Source: an uncultured Porphyromonas sp. | GTDB taxonomy: Bacteria > Bacteroidota > Bacteroidia > Bacteroidales > Porphyromonadaceae | Assembly (NCBI GenBank): GCA_905372565.1 | Contig: CAJPPK010000015.1 | Location: 1-40,137 of the forward strand | Reading direction: 5' to 3' | Length of the DNA stretch: 40,137 nt | Shown here: positions 23,565-32,667 of the stretch, piece by piece | How the letters are laid out: the number at the start of each line of letters is the position of its first letter | Position numbering within the stretch: the first letter of the stretch is position 1 | Program-made: the position numbers and the translations under genes | The notes under the pieces: model-generated | Database searches by the model: none | The model's input: the letters and a program-made list of their open reading frames with translations, nothing else | What the model was told of the DNA's origin: nothing

Positions 23565-24698
23565 TTAACGGAATAGCTCGGCTGGCTCGCTCAACCGCTG
23601 GAGATCAGACGTACTCAGCGAGAAGAAGGCAGGTAGGTGCTGGACATTATACAGGCGAGCGACTTCTCCGGAGAGATCCTGCGTACAGATCCAGGGGAGA
23701 TTACGTGTCGCATTCCGCCAGAGATAGGCGTCTTGGTCTACGGAGACCTCATAGATCAAGAGATTCGGATGAAGTCCACGAAGGCGACGAAGCTCTGCGA
23801 CGAGCTCGGGCGACCAATCAGCAGCATACGAAGTGAAGCAGAGGAGCGTAGGACGACCCTGCGCTACCTCATCGGTCAGGGAGCGGAGCTTACCCTGCTG
23901 ATCCTTGAGACGCACTTCGGGGAAGGCAACAACCTCGACCCCTTGCAGTGCAGTCGTATCTGGGTGTTCGGCACGATAGCGAGCACGAGCTAGCGACAGC
24001 GAGCGTAGAGCAGCCTGACGGAGGAGAGGGAGGTAGGGAGCCGTCGGGTAGTACGCTTCGTAGGCTGTAGCCACGGCTGCGAAAGCTCGTTCGTCTCCTG
24101 GCTCACTGAGCGAGAAATAGGAACCTCCTCGGTAAGTCTGGAAGAGGGCGAAGTAAGCCACAGGGCTCTTCGGATCAGCATAGATATATCGATCTGTAAG
24201 TACCTGCTTCAGTCCCTTGACTAGCGAGTCAATGGAGCTACGAGCCGAGACATTAGATAGCGTGCCCGTGCGAAGGGCCTGCAGGATACCATCGATCTTC
24301 TTATCCGTCTCCCAGCGAAGACGACTGACCTGTCGGATCTGCTGGTTGGCAGGATCAGCCTGCTTGAGTTCATAAGATCCGAAGAGATCCGAAGCCTTGG
24401 CCTGCACCTCGAGCTTCGTCACCGAGTCGGCAGTGAAGGGGATGAAACCCTCCCCCACACGCAGTCGGTAGAAGGAAGGGTAGCTATAGCCCTGCTCCGA
24501 GAAGGAGAAGCTCCCAGCCTCATCGAGGCGTACCGAGTCTAGCGGACGAGGATCATCGGCATTCGTTTCTTCGAGATAGAGCATTTGTCCTGAAGCTCCC
24601 GATATGACTCCCGAGGCGGTGAAGTAGTTCGCCTGTTTATGACAGCTAGCGAGCGTCGCTAGCCCAAGGAGCATAGAGAGAAGGATCCGTTTATTCAT
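23565..24698 (-). CDS. DUF4369/thioredoxin-fold lipoprotein lacking the CxxC active site
   Basis: A 377-residue envelope lipoprotein: signal peptide with lipobox, LATLASC (Cys19). The N-terminal part (about 25-125) resembles DUF4369 (FTASGVISGASGQMLYLEE, LDSVRLDEAGSFSF), followed by a helical middle and a C-terminal TlpA/AhpC-type thioredoxin fold (about 258-377, VAFPEVRLKDQQGKLRSL, then TLLCFTSYAADWSPEL). Where active members have a CxxC after the LxFWAxW-like strand, this protein reads SYAADWSPEL with no cysteine, so it should not be a thiol oxidoreductase. It sits between dusB and mltG. Confidence 0.82.
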   Translation of the reverse strand: MNKRILLSMLLGLATLASCHKQANYFTASGVISGASGQMLYLEETNADDPRPLDSVRLDEAGSFSFSEQGYSYPSFYRLRVGEGFIPFTADSVTKLEVQAKASDLFGSYELKQADPANQQIRQVSRLRWETDKKIDGILQALRTGTLSNVSARSSIDSLVKGLKQVLTDRYIYADPKSPVAYFALFQTYRGGSYFSLSEPGDERAFAAVATAYEAYYPTAPYLPLLRQAALRSLSLARARYRAEHPDTTALQGVEVVAFPEVRLKDQQGKLRSLTDEVAQGRPTLLCFTSYAADWSPELVAELRRLRGLHPNLLIYEVSVDQDAYLWRNATRNLPWICTQDLSGEVARLYNVQHLPAFFSLSTSDLQRLSEPAELFR

Positions 24699-24735
24699 AG
24701 TATGCTTCGTATGTATATAATTTGCGTGGATAGTC

Positions 24736-25743
24736 TCAGGGGGTTACCCAATATTCACCAGTACTAAGGAGAAGCTCTTCGGCATGGGCGATCTCGGAGA
24801 AGAGTTCCTCTCTAGTCGTCGCCTTGAGCATAGCGATGCGAACTGGGCGGAAGTTATCAATGCCCTTGAAGATCGGGCTCGCTGCGATATGTCGGCGACT
24901 ATGCAGGATGCCTCGGCGTTCATCGAGCTTCCGGATGTTATTATCTACGAGCTGGCGGAGTACCTGGATATAGAAGCTCTTCGCTCGCATAGGTAGCTCT
25001 TTGCCCGTCGTTAGGTAGTGCTTCATCTGCTCGAAGATCCACGGCTGACCGATCGTACCACGACCGATCATCACGCCATCGACACCGTAAGTGTCGAATG
25101 CTCGCTTAGCCTCTTCACCCGTCGTAATATCCCCATTCCCGATGATCGGGATGTGCATACGAGGATTCTCCTTCACGGCTCCGATGAGTGTCCAGTCAGC
25201 TTGTCCCGTGTACATCTGTGCACGGGTGCGACCATGGATGGTGAGGGCTTGGATGCCGACATCCTGTAGAGCCTCTGCGAGCTCGACGATGATACGGCTC
25301 TCATGATCCCATCCTAAGCGAGTCTTGACCGTCACGGGGATATTCACCGCTTTGACGACCTCCCGCACGATCTCTAGCATCAGGTCTGGACAGCGAAGCA
25401 TACCGCTCCCAGCTCCCTTGCCAGCTACACGCTTGACGGGACAGCCAAAGTTCAGATCGAGGACTTCGGGACCGGCAGCTTCGGCGATACGTGCAGCTTC
25501 GACCATCGGAGCTACCTCACGTCCGTAGATCTGGATAGCTACGGGGCGCTCCTCAGGGTCGATCTCTAGCTTACGTGTCGTGCCTGCTACCTGACGAATC
25601 AAGGCATCAGCACTGAGGAACTCCGTGTAGACCATATCGGCCCCAAAGCCCTTACATAAGGTTCGGAAGGCGACATCTGTGACGTCCTCCATGGGTGCAA
25701 GCAGGAGCGGACGCTCCCCTAGGTCTACCTTACCTATCTTCAT
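24736..25743 (-). CDS. dusB: tRNA-dihydrouridine synthase
   Basis: Reduces specific uridines of tRNA to dihydrouridine with FMN and NADPH. It is 335 residues. The TIM-barrel motifs are clear: LAPMEDVTDVAFR (15-27), VAIQIYG (68-74), DLNFGCPVKRVAGKGAGSGML with catalytic Cys101, VTVKTRLGWD, LTIHGRTRAQMYTG, IIGNGDI and VMIGRGTIGQPWIF. The set matches the DusB branch. The start overlaps the end of the SulP gene by 14 bases, implying coupling. Confidence 0.94.
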   Translation of the reverse strand: MKIGKVDLGERPLLLAPMEDVTDVAFRTLCKGFGADMVYTEFLSADALIRQVAGTTRKLEIDPEERPVAIQIYGREVAPMVEAARIAEAAGPEVLDLNFGCPVKRVAGKGAGSGMLRCPDLMLEIVREVVKAVNIPVTVKTRLGWDHESRIIVELAEALQDVGIQALTIHGRTRAQMYTGQADWTLIGAVKENPRMHIPIIGNGDITTGEEAKRAFDTYGVDGVMIGRGTIGQPWIFEQMKHYLTTGKELPMRAKSFYIQVLRQLVDNNIRKLDERRGILHSRRHIAASPIFKGIDNFRPVRIAMLKATTREELFSEIAHAEELLLSTGEYWVTP

Positions 25744-27436
25744 TCGTCTTCTTCGCTTCGATGTATTGCTCGGCTACAGCCAGAGCTTGATGAATATTAG
25801 AACAAATATACGACTCCCCTAGGAGATCTGCTATACCCGTTGTTTGGAGCGTATGATGGACTTCGGGACGAACTCCCGAGAGGACAAGCTGGGTACCCTC
25901 CGAGCGTGCCGTATCGAGGAGCATACGGAGGTTACGCACAGCTGTAGAGTCCATAAAGGGCACATGCCTTAGGCGCAGGATACGTACCTCGGGACGCTGC
26001 TTCGTCGCAAGCACTACTTCCTCTAGGCGGTTAGCGATACCGAAGAAGAAGGGGCCATCGATCTCGTAGACCTCGACACCCTGAGGAAGCTGAAGTACGG
26101 CCTCGGTGGGTGCCCTATGTCCGTCATCCCCCGACGCATGGAGCTGGAGCGCATCACGTGATACGAGGATCTTGGTGGACTCGACCATACGGCGCATGAA
26201 TAGGAGCATCGAGAGAAGTAGCCCGATCTCAATAGCGATGGTGAGGTCGAAGAGTACGGTCAGCAGGAAAGTCACCGTTAAGACCGCAGCGTCGCTACGT
26301 GGCCCCTTGAAGGAAGCTCGCACCGAGCGCCAACCACTCATATTGTATGAGATGACCACGAGAATCCCTGATAGGCAAGCCATCGGGATATATGACATCA
26401 GAGGCATCAGGAAGAGGAAGATCAAGAGGAGCACCACAGCATGCGTCATCCCTGCGATGGGACTACGGCCTCCGTTGTTGATATTCGTCATCGTACGGGC
26501 GATCGCACCGGTTACAGGAATTCCGCCGAAGAAGGGGACGACGATATTCGCCACCCCTTGGGCTAGGAGCTCCGTATTCGATCGGTGACGCTCTCCGATG
26601 ACCCCGTCTGCTACACTCGCCGAGAGGAGAGACTCGATAGCCCCAAGCAGAGCGATCGTGAAGGCTGGTCCAATAAGACGCTGGATCGTCTCCCAGCTAA
26701 GCTCGGGAGCCACGAGCTCAGGGAGCTTCGTGGAGATCGTATAGCGATCCCCGATGGTATCTAGACCTGTGACACCACCATACTCCTTGAGCAGATAGGC
26801 TGCGATGGTCATCACGATGATCGCTACCAGAGAGCCAGGGATGACCTTGGTCAATCGTGGGGTCAGCTGGATCAAGATGATACTTCCCACGCCAATAGCT
26901 AGTGTCGGCAGGTGCACTTGCCCTAAGGAGCTTAAGAGGACACCCCACTTCGGGATAAACTCCTTCGGCAGTCCTGTCAGCCCCAGCCCAAGCAGATCAT
27001 TCACCTGCGTAGTAAAGATCGTCACAGCAATCCCTGCTGTGAAGCCCAGGATGATCGGATAGGGGATAAACTTAATCAGCGACCCTAGGCGCAGGGCGCC
27101 CATCAAGAGCAGGAGGATCCCCGCCATGAGGGTGGCAATGAGTAGTCCCCCCTGTCCATACTCACCGATGATACCTAGGACGATGATGATGAAGGCACCT
27201 GTCGGCCCTCCGATCTGTACCGAGCTACCCCCGAGTGCAGAGACGGTGAAGCCCCCCAAGACGGCAGTGATCAGCCCTACCTCGGGAGAGACACCACTAG
27301 CAATGGCGAAGGCGATCGCCATCGGGAGCGCTACGATACCGACGATCAGCCCCGCAAGGAGATCTCGGGTCAGTGCCTGACGTGTATAACCCCGTAAGCT
27401 ATCGAGGAGCACGGGACGAAAGGAAAAACCAAGCAT
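25730..27436 (-). CDS. SulP-family anion transporter with STAS domain
   Basis: A 568-residue inner-membrane transporter with 10-14 hydrophobic segments. The family signature LTRDLLAGLIVGIVALPMAIAFAIASGVSPE lies at about 22-53, and VQIGGPTGAFIIIV (about 73-86) is the conserved TM3 motif. A cytosolic STAS domain occupies about 445-560 (EVYEIDGPFFFGIANRLEEV, then FMDSTAVRNL). SulP proteins carry sulfate, bicarbonate or dicarboxylates; the substrate here is not determined. It is first in a nine-gene minus-strand unit; no TAnnTTTG promoter was found in the 286-bp gap upstream. Confidence 0.94.
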   Translation of the reverse strand: MLGFSFRPVLLDSLRGYTRQALTRDLLAGLIVGIVALPMAIAFAIASGVSPEVGLITAVLGGFTVSALGGSSVQIGGPTGAFIIIVLGIIGEYGQGGLLIATLMAGILLLLMGALRLGSLIKFIPYPIILGFTAGIAVTIFTTQVNDLLGLGLTGLPKEFIPKWGVLLSSLGQVHLPTLAIGVGSIILIQLTPRLTKVIPGSLVAIIVMTIAAYLLKEYGGVTGLDTIGDRYTISTKLPELVAPELSWETIQRLIGPAFTIALLGAIESLLSASVADGVIGERHRSNTELLAQGVANIVVPFFGGIPVTGAIARTMTNINNGGRSPIAGMTHAVVLLLIFLFLMPLMSYIPMACLSGILVVISYNMSGWRSVRASFKGPRSDAAVLTVTFLLTVLFDLTIAIEIGLLLSMLLFMRRMVESTKILVSRDALQLHASGDDGHRAPTEAVLQLPQGVEVYEIDGPFFFGIANRLEEVVLATKQRPEVRILRLRHVPFMDSTAVRNLRMLLDTARSEGTQLVLSGVRPEVHHTLQTTGIADLLGESYICSNIHQALAVAEQYIEAKKTNEDR

Positions 27437-27579
27437 AGATAATGAGTTAAGAGTGAATCCTCAGCTACACGATAGCGAGCGAATCGGAGCTATCCGTTCC
27501 TCCCCCTTGAGACCTCTCTAGCCTCTTCAAGAGGGATCACCTACGGAGCTCTGCAAGCACACAGATCGCAGTCCGCTGG

Positions 27580-27665
27580 TTAGGTATATAGTGACCTCGC
27601 TGTTACGTATATTGTGATTCACCGATTACGCATATAGTGACCACTCGGCCACTATATACGTAACC
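27580..27665. repeat. 23-bp-period repeat array, TACGTATATTGTGA family (copy 2, with inverted unit)
   Basis: Direct units with cores GTATATAGTGA (27584), GTATATTGTGA (27607) and GCATATAGTGA (27630), each 23 bases apart, followed by an inverted unit (CCACTATATACGTAA, 27649-27663). The third and inverted units together form an imperfect 38-base palindrome (27626-27663) that could fold as a hairpin between the two minus-strand units. It shares its core with the array at 252-347. Apart from this, the 286-bp gap (27437-27722) shows no gene. Confidence 0.85.
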
Positions 27666-27722
27666 GAGTGGGCGGTCCTATCTGTCTATGGGGAAGGAAT
27701 GGGTAGGCAGACGAAAAGCGAA

Positions 27723-29192
27723 TTAATCCTTCTTCTTATCGTCTGAAAAGACCTGAATACGGCTTGGGCGCTTGGTGCGTAGACGCTCTCTACCCTCTTC
27801 GTCACGGAAGCGGAAGCGATCATTGGGCCAAGCTCCACGCTGAGGACGCCCTTCGGCAGGACGCTCACGACGTGGTCTGCGCTCTCCCTCTGGGCGAGCT
27901 GGTCGCTCTACCCGCTCGAGACGATCCTTACGCTCAAAGCGAGGGCTTCGCTCAAACTTCGCCGGGCGCTCCCCACGCTGAGGACGCTCTCGGCGCTCCT
28001 TAGCGAAGGGCTTGCGTGCGGTACGCTCTCCGCCTCCAGCCTTCTTAAACTCCTCACGCTTGCCTGCAAAGAGTTCGTAGCCACGTAGCTCACACTCGAG
28101 CGAGCCATTGAGGAGCTTGAAGCGAGCGCTCTGACGCAGTCCGATGGCGTCGAAGTGCTCTAGCTTGTAGGCTAGGATCCAAGCCGTCGACCCAGCAAAG
28201 TTGTGCTTGAGTCGCTCACCGATCATACGGTAGAGATCTTCCGCATCTCGTAGGCGAAGGCGCTCCCCATAGGGAGGATTCGTCACGAGGAGCACAGGTG
28301 TCTCCTGAGGTGGGCACTCCTGAAGCGAGCGATGGACGACACTGATCGTCTCGCCAAGGTTAGCTATGCGGACGTTGTGACGTGCGATCTGCACGGCCTC
28401 GATAGCACTATCAGAGCCGTAGATATGATGAGAGAAGGGGCGCTGGTCAGCTTCAGCCTCTGCCTTCACCTGGGCAAATAGCTCGGCATCGTAATTCTTC
28501 CATCGCTGGAAGGCAAAGCGCTTACGGTAAGTACCGGGAGCGATATTACGTGCCATCATCGCTGCTTCGATGAGGAGTGTCCCCGACCCACACATCGGAT
28601 CAAGGAAGTCCGTCTCTCCCTGCCAACCCGCTAGATGAAGGATACCTGCTGCCAGGACTTCACTCATAGGCGCCTCGGTCTGCGCTGCTCGCCAGCCACG
28701 CTTATGGAGGCTTTCACCCGAGCTGTCGAGAGCCAGCGTCACCTCATCATGCGATATATGGATATGGAATAGTAGGTTGGGATTATCTAGGCGTACCGAA
28801 GGACGCTTCCCCTCACGCTCCATGAAGAAGTCCACGACAGCATCCTTAGCCCGATAGCCGACATACTTATGATGGGTGAAGGTCTCCGAATAGACCACCG
28901 TGTCGAAAGCGAAGCTATCCGAGCACTCCATCCACTGTGTCCAGTCGAGGGCTTTCAACTTACGGTACAGCTCGTCCGGATCACTCGCCTTGAAGGTGGC
29001 GATAGGTAGGAGAATGCGTAGCGCAGTACGCAGACGATAGTTGGCCGTATAGAGGAGCTTCTTGTCTCCGGTAAAGGAGACCATACGGCGTCCTTCCTCA
29101 ATATCAGAGGCTCCGAGAGCTTCTAGTTCTTGCACCAAGACAGGCTCTAATGCCTGAAGGGTCTTGGCTATCATTCGTTGTTCTTGCATCAT
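27723..29192 (-). CDS. THUMP-domain RNA methyltransferase (RlmL/RlmK-N-like) with Arg-rich tail
   Basis: A 489-residue SAM-dependent RNA methyltransferase, related to the 23S rRNA m2G2445 enzyme RlmL. It has an N-terminal THUMP domain (about 8-160), then the methyltransferase domain with DPMCGSGTLLIEAAMMARNIAPG (about 196-218), GSDSAIEAVQIARHN and the amino-methyltransferase motif NPPYGERL (about 306-313). From about residue 378 the chain becomes a ~110-residue, very Arg/Glu/Pro-rich tail with repeated ERP, FER and RRER elements, probably disordered and RNA-binding. It is the last gene of the greA unit, 30 bp after the ABC-F gene. Confidence 0.9.
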   Translation of the reverse strand: MMQEQRMIAKTLQALEPVLVQELEALGASDIEEGRRMVSFTGDKKLLYTANYRLRTALRILLPIATFKASDPDELYRKLKALDWTQWMECSDSFAFDTVVYSETFTHHKYVGYRAKDAVVDFFMEREGKRPSVRLDNPNLLFHIHISHDEVTLALDSSGESLHKRGWRAAQTEAPMSEVLAAGILHLAGWQGETDFLDPMCGSGTLLIEAAMMARNIAPGTYRKRFAFQRWKNYDAELFAQVKAEAEADQRPFSHHIYGSDSAIEAVQIARHNVRIANLGETISVVHRSLQECPPQETPVLLVTNPPYGERLRLRDAEDLYRMIGERLKHNFAGSTAWILAYKLEHFDAIGLRQSARFKLLNGSLECELRGYELFAGKREEFKKAGGGERTARKPFAKERRERPQRGERPAKFERSPRFERKDRLERVERPARPEGERRPRRERPAEGRPQRGAWPNDRFRFRDEEGRERLRTKRPSRIQVFSDDKKKD

Positions 29193-29222
29193 TGGGATAA
29201 GGGGATGGGATAGGTGGGGAGA

Positions 29223-30860
29223 CTAGCGATTACGCTCTAGCTCTTTGAGGTTCTCCAGCTTCTTGCGCTGCATGAACTCATAGATGCCTTCGAGATGCTC
29301 AGTGACCTTACCGCCACCGAACTCATAGACCTTGCTCACGAGACCATCTAGGAAGTCACGGTCATGTGACACAAGGATCAGTGTGCCATCATAGTTAAGG
29401 AGTGCCTGCTTCAGCACCTCCTTGGTTTTCATATCAAGGTGATTGGTCGGCTCGTCGAGGATGAGGAGGTTGTACGGCTCGAGCAGGAGCTTCAAGAGAG
29501 CAAGACGTGTACGTTCACCGCCACTCAGCACCTTCACTTTCTTGTTGGATGCCTCACCGCCGAACATAAATGCTCCTAGCAGATCCTTGATCTTCGTGCG
29601 GATCTCACCCTCGGCGACATCATCTATCGTCTGGAAGACGGTGCGTGTCTCATCCTCGATGGCAGCCTGATTCTGTGCAAAGTAGCCAATGGACACATTA
29701 TGCCCGAGGGTTAGCTCACCTTCGTGCTCTAGCTCCTTCATGATACAGCGGACGAGGGTACTCTTACCCTCTCCATTCTTACCAACGAAGGCGATCTTGT
29801 CTCCACGTTCGATCATGAGATCCACACCCGAGAAGATGCGTTTCTCACCGAATGCCTTGCCCACACCTGACATCTGTACGGGATAGTTCCCCGAACGAGG
29901 AGCAGGTGGGAAACGCAAGCGAATAGCTGAGGTATCGATCTCATCAACTTCAACCAGCTCGAGCTTCTCAAGCATACGGACACGGCTCTGTACTTGGTTT
30001 GTCTTGGAGTAAGTCCCCTTGAAGCGCTCGATGAAGTCAGTAGTCTCGGCGATGAACTTCTGCTGCTCTTCATAGGCCTTCTGCTGCTGCTCACGACGCT
30101 CAGCACGCAGACGCTGGTACTCGGAGTAGTTGACCTTATAATCATAGATCTTACCCATCGTGATCTCGAGAGTACGCGTGGTGATATGATCGACGAAGGC
30201 ACGGTCATGGCTGATCACCACGACTGTCTGTCCGGTCTCGATGAGGAAGTCTTCGAGCCACTGGATAGACTCTATGTCCAGGTGGTTCGTAGGCTCGTCA
30301 AGTAGCAAGACATCGGGACGACGAAGGAGGAGCTTGGCTAACTCAATACGCATACGCCATCCTCCGCTAAACTCGGAAGTCTGGCGAGTAAAGTCACTTC
30401 GCTTAAAGCCTAGCCCTAGGAGTGTCAGCTCGACCTCCTTGTCATAGTTGATCTCTTCGATGGCATAGTACTTCTCTCCCAGCGTAGTCACCTCCTCGAT
30501 GATCGCCATATACTCTGGGCTCTCATAGTCGGTACGTGTATTGAGTGCCTCGTTGAGCTCCTCCATACGTGCTGCCATCTCATGGATGTGACTGAAGGCC
30601 TGCTCTGCTTCCTCAAAGACCGTACGACCATCTTCTGTCAGTAAGTGCTGTGGGAGGTAAGCCACACGTACACCATCAGGCACGTTGACCTTACCCCGAG
30701 TCGCTTCACGAGTACCAGAGAGGATCTTAAGGAGCGTACTCTTACCCGCTCCGTTCTTTCCCATAAGCGCAATGCGATCCTTGGGATTAATAACGAAGGA
30801 TATATCTGAAAAGAGAGGTGCCCCACCGATCTCTACGGTGAGGGCATCGACTGAAATCAT
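29223..30860 (-). CDS. ABC-F family ribosome-associated ATPase
   Basis: A soluble protein of 545 residues with two ABC domains and no membrane segment. Domain 1 has GKNGAGKST (about 34-42), FSGGWRMR and LLLDEPTNHLD. Domain 2 has GKNGEGKST, LSGGERTR and LILDEPTNHLD. A charged linker helix (RLRAERREQQQKAYEEQQ) joins them. ABC-F proteins act at the ribosomal E site in translation control or antibiotic protection. The lack of a long C-terminal extension and its housekeeping neighbours favour a translation factor over a resistance determinant. It lies 47 bp after ugd. Confidence 0.94.
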   Translation of the reverse strand: MISVDALTVEIGGAPLFSDISFVINPKDRIALMGKNGAGKSTLLKILSGTREATRGKVNVPDGVRVAYLPQHLLTEDGRTVFEEAEQAFSHIHEMAARMEELNEALNTRTDYESPEYMAIIEEVTTLGEKYYAIEEINYDKEVELTLLGLGFKRSDFTRQTSEFSGGWRMRIELAKLLLRRPDVLLLDEPTNHLDIESIQWLEDFLIETGQTVVVISHDRAFVDHITTRTLEITMGKIYDYKVNYSEYQRLRAERREQQQKAYEEQQKFIAETTDFIERFKGTYSKTNQVQSRVRMLEKLELVEVDEIDTSAIRLRFPPAPRSGNYPVQMSGVGKAFGEKRIFSGVDLMIERGDKIAFVGKNGEGKSTLVRCIMKELEHEGELTLGHNVSIGYFAQNQAAIEDETRTVFQTIDDVAEGEIRTKIKDLLGAFMFGGEASNKKVKVLSGGERTRLALLKLLLEPYNLLILDEPTNHLDMKTKEVLKQALLNYDGTLILVSHDRDFLDGLVSKVYEFGGGKVTEHLEGIYEFMQRKKLENLKELERNR

Positions 30861-30907
30861 AAATGGAAATAAGCGAAAAACAAAGAAGAGGGAGAGAGGA
30901 GAGGTAA

Positions 30908-32218
30908 CTATTGCCCTATCTGCAGTAGAGTGAAGCCAGCCTCTACGGGAGCTGTATCAAAGACATTGCGCCCATCGATCAGCAGGGGAGTACGCACCGA
31001 GCGACGAATGACCTCCCAAGCTGGCATTCGGAAGGCTTTCCATTCGGTGACATGGAAGATCGCATCTGCATCCAGTACGGAGTCATAAATATCCCGTGCA
31101 TAGCGTACACGATCTCCTAGATGACGCTTAGCCTCGGTCATAGCTATAGGATCATAGACCGAAACCTGACAGCCAGCCTTCAGGAGAGCATCGATCAAGA
31201 CTAGAGAAGGAGCCTGACGCATATCATCTGTCTCAGGCTTAAACGCTAGCCCCCAGACCGTCACCTGACGTCCAGCGACATCTCCATGATAGTAACGGAC
31301 AAACTTCTCAAAGAGCACCTCCTTCTGTGCTTCATTCACAGCCTCTACGGCTTCAAGCACACGCATAGGACGACCATGCTCCTTAGCAGTGCGAATGAAA
31401 GCCTGTACATCCTTAGGAAAGCATGAACCGCCATAGCCACAGCCTGCATAGAGGAACTTGCTCCCGATACGAGCATCACTACCTATCCCTTGACGAACCA
31501 TCGACACGTTGGCACCAACGGCTTCGCAGAGATTAGCAACTTCGTTCATGAAGCTAATACGGGTGGCCAGCATAGCATTCGCTGCGTACTTCGTTACCTC
31601 AGCCGAAGCTATATCCATGAAGAGCACACGGAAGTTATTGATGAGGATCGGCTTATAGAGGCGGGTGAGTAGCTCCTTCGCTCGCTCGCTATCCACCCCT
31701 ACGACGACACGATCAGGACGCATGAAGTCCTCGACAGCATTACCCTCCTTAAGGAACTCCGGATTAGAAGCCACATCAAAGGGGATAGTTACTCCGCGCT
31801 TACGCTGCTCCTCCTCGACCACTGCACGTATCTTCAGATAAGTACCTACGGGTACGGTGCTCTTCGTCACAATCAGACAATAGTCCTCCATACTCTGCCC
31901 GATAGCACGAGCGACAGAGAGCACATGGCTCAAATCTGCCGAGCCGTCCTCATCCGGGGGCGTACCTACGGCACTAAAGATGATCTCGACATGGGGAAGA
32001 ACCTCTGCTATCGACGTACCGAAGTGCAAGCGTCCAGCCTCCATACCACGACGCACGAGCACATCGAGTCCAGGTTCATAGATGGGAATAACTCCCTGAC
32101 GAAGCCCTTCGATCTTACGTTCGTCGACATCGACACAGAAGACCTCTGCTCCTAGCTCAGCGAAGCAAGCGGCACTCACTAGACCGACATAGCCAATCCC
32201 AATGATCGCTATACGCAT
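30908..32218 (-). CDS. ugd: UDP-glucose 6-dehydrogenase
   Basis: Oxidises UDP-glucose to UDP-glucuronate for capsule or envelope glycans. It is 436 residues. The Rossmann motif is GIGYVGLVSA (7-16), with VGTPPDEDGSADLS, TKSTVPVGT (118-126), the catalytic Cys266 in YGGSCFPKD, and the C-terminal WGLAFKPETDDMRQAPS. All family motifs are intact. It lies 33 bp after the HIT gene; no glycosyltransferase cluster is nearby. UDP-N-acetylmannosamine dehydrogenase is a possible alternative but the motifs favour ugd. Confidence 0.94.
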   Translation of the reverse strand: MRIAIIGIGYVGLVSAACFAELGAEVFCVDVDERKIEGLRQGVIPIYEPGLDVLVRRGMEAGRLHFGTSIAEVLPHVEIIFSAVGTPPDEDGSADLSHVLSVARAIGQSMEDYCLIVTKSTVPVGTYLKIRAVVEEEQRKRGVTIPFDVASNPEFLKEGNAVEDFMRPDRVVVGVDSERAKELLTRLYKPILINNFRVLFMDIASAEVTKYAANAMLATRISFMNEVANLCEAVGANVSMVRQGIGSDARIGSKFLYAGCGYGGSCFPKDVQAFIRTAKEHGRPMRVLEAVEAVNEAQKEVLFEKFVRYYHGDVAGRQVTVWGLAFKPETDDMRQAPSLVLIDALLKAGCQVSVYDPIAMTEAKRHLGDRVRYARDIYDSVLDADAIFHVTEWKAFRMPAWEVIRRSVRTPLLIDGRNVFDTAPVEAGFTLLQIGQ

Positions 32219-32251
32219 ACGATATATAATAAGGAGAAGATTCTGGTAGGA

Positions 32252-32641
32252 CTACTTCGCTGCACGTAGGGCACTAGCGATACGCTCCATCTCTTCACTC
32301 GGAAGCTGGAGCTTCTTCTTCAAATCAATGTCCCCCTCCGAATTGATCGGGATCAAGTGAATATGGGCATGATTGACCTCTAGACCGAGGACAAGGACAG
32401 CTACCTTACGGCACCCGGTCACCGATTGGATCTGAGAGGCCACCTTCTTAGCAAAGGCCATCATACGCCCGAGCTGGTCATCCTCTAGATCGAAGATGTA
32501 GTCCGTCTCTTGACGAGGGATCACAAGCGTATGCGCTGGCTGAACAGGATTGATATCGAGGAAGGCATAGAACTCCTCGCTACGGGCGACCTCATACGAA
32601 GGGATCTCGCCCTCAAAGATGCGGGTGAAGAGCGTAGACAT
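32252..32641 (-). CDS. HIT-family nucleotide hydrolase
   Basis: A 129-residue Hint-branch HIT protein that would hydrolyse AMP-linked phosphoramidates. It has the HxHxH catalytic tract HAHIHLIPI (His91, His93, His95) and the N-terminal IFEGEIPSYEV and DINPVQPAHTLVIP typical of the family. No transit signals are present. It lies 26 bp downstream of greA, a common arrangement in Bacteroidota. Confidence 0.94.
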   Translation of the reverse strand: MSTLFTRIFEGEIPSYEVARSEEFYAFLDINPVQPAHTLVIPRQETDYIFDLEDDQLGRMMAFAKKVASQIQSVTGCRKVAVLVLGLEVNHAHIHLIPINSEGDIDLKKKLQLPSEEMERIASALRAAK

Positions 32642-32667
32642 AAAGCTGACTCTACTAAAAGGAACGA

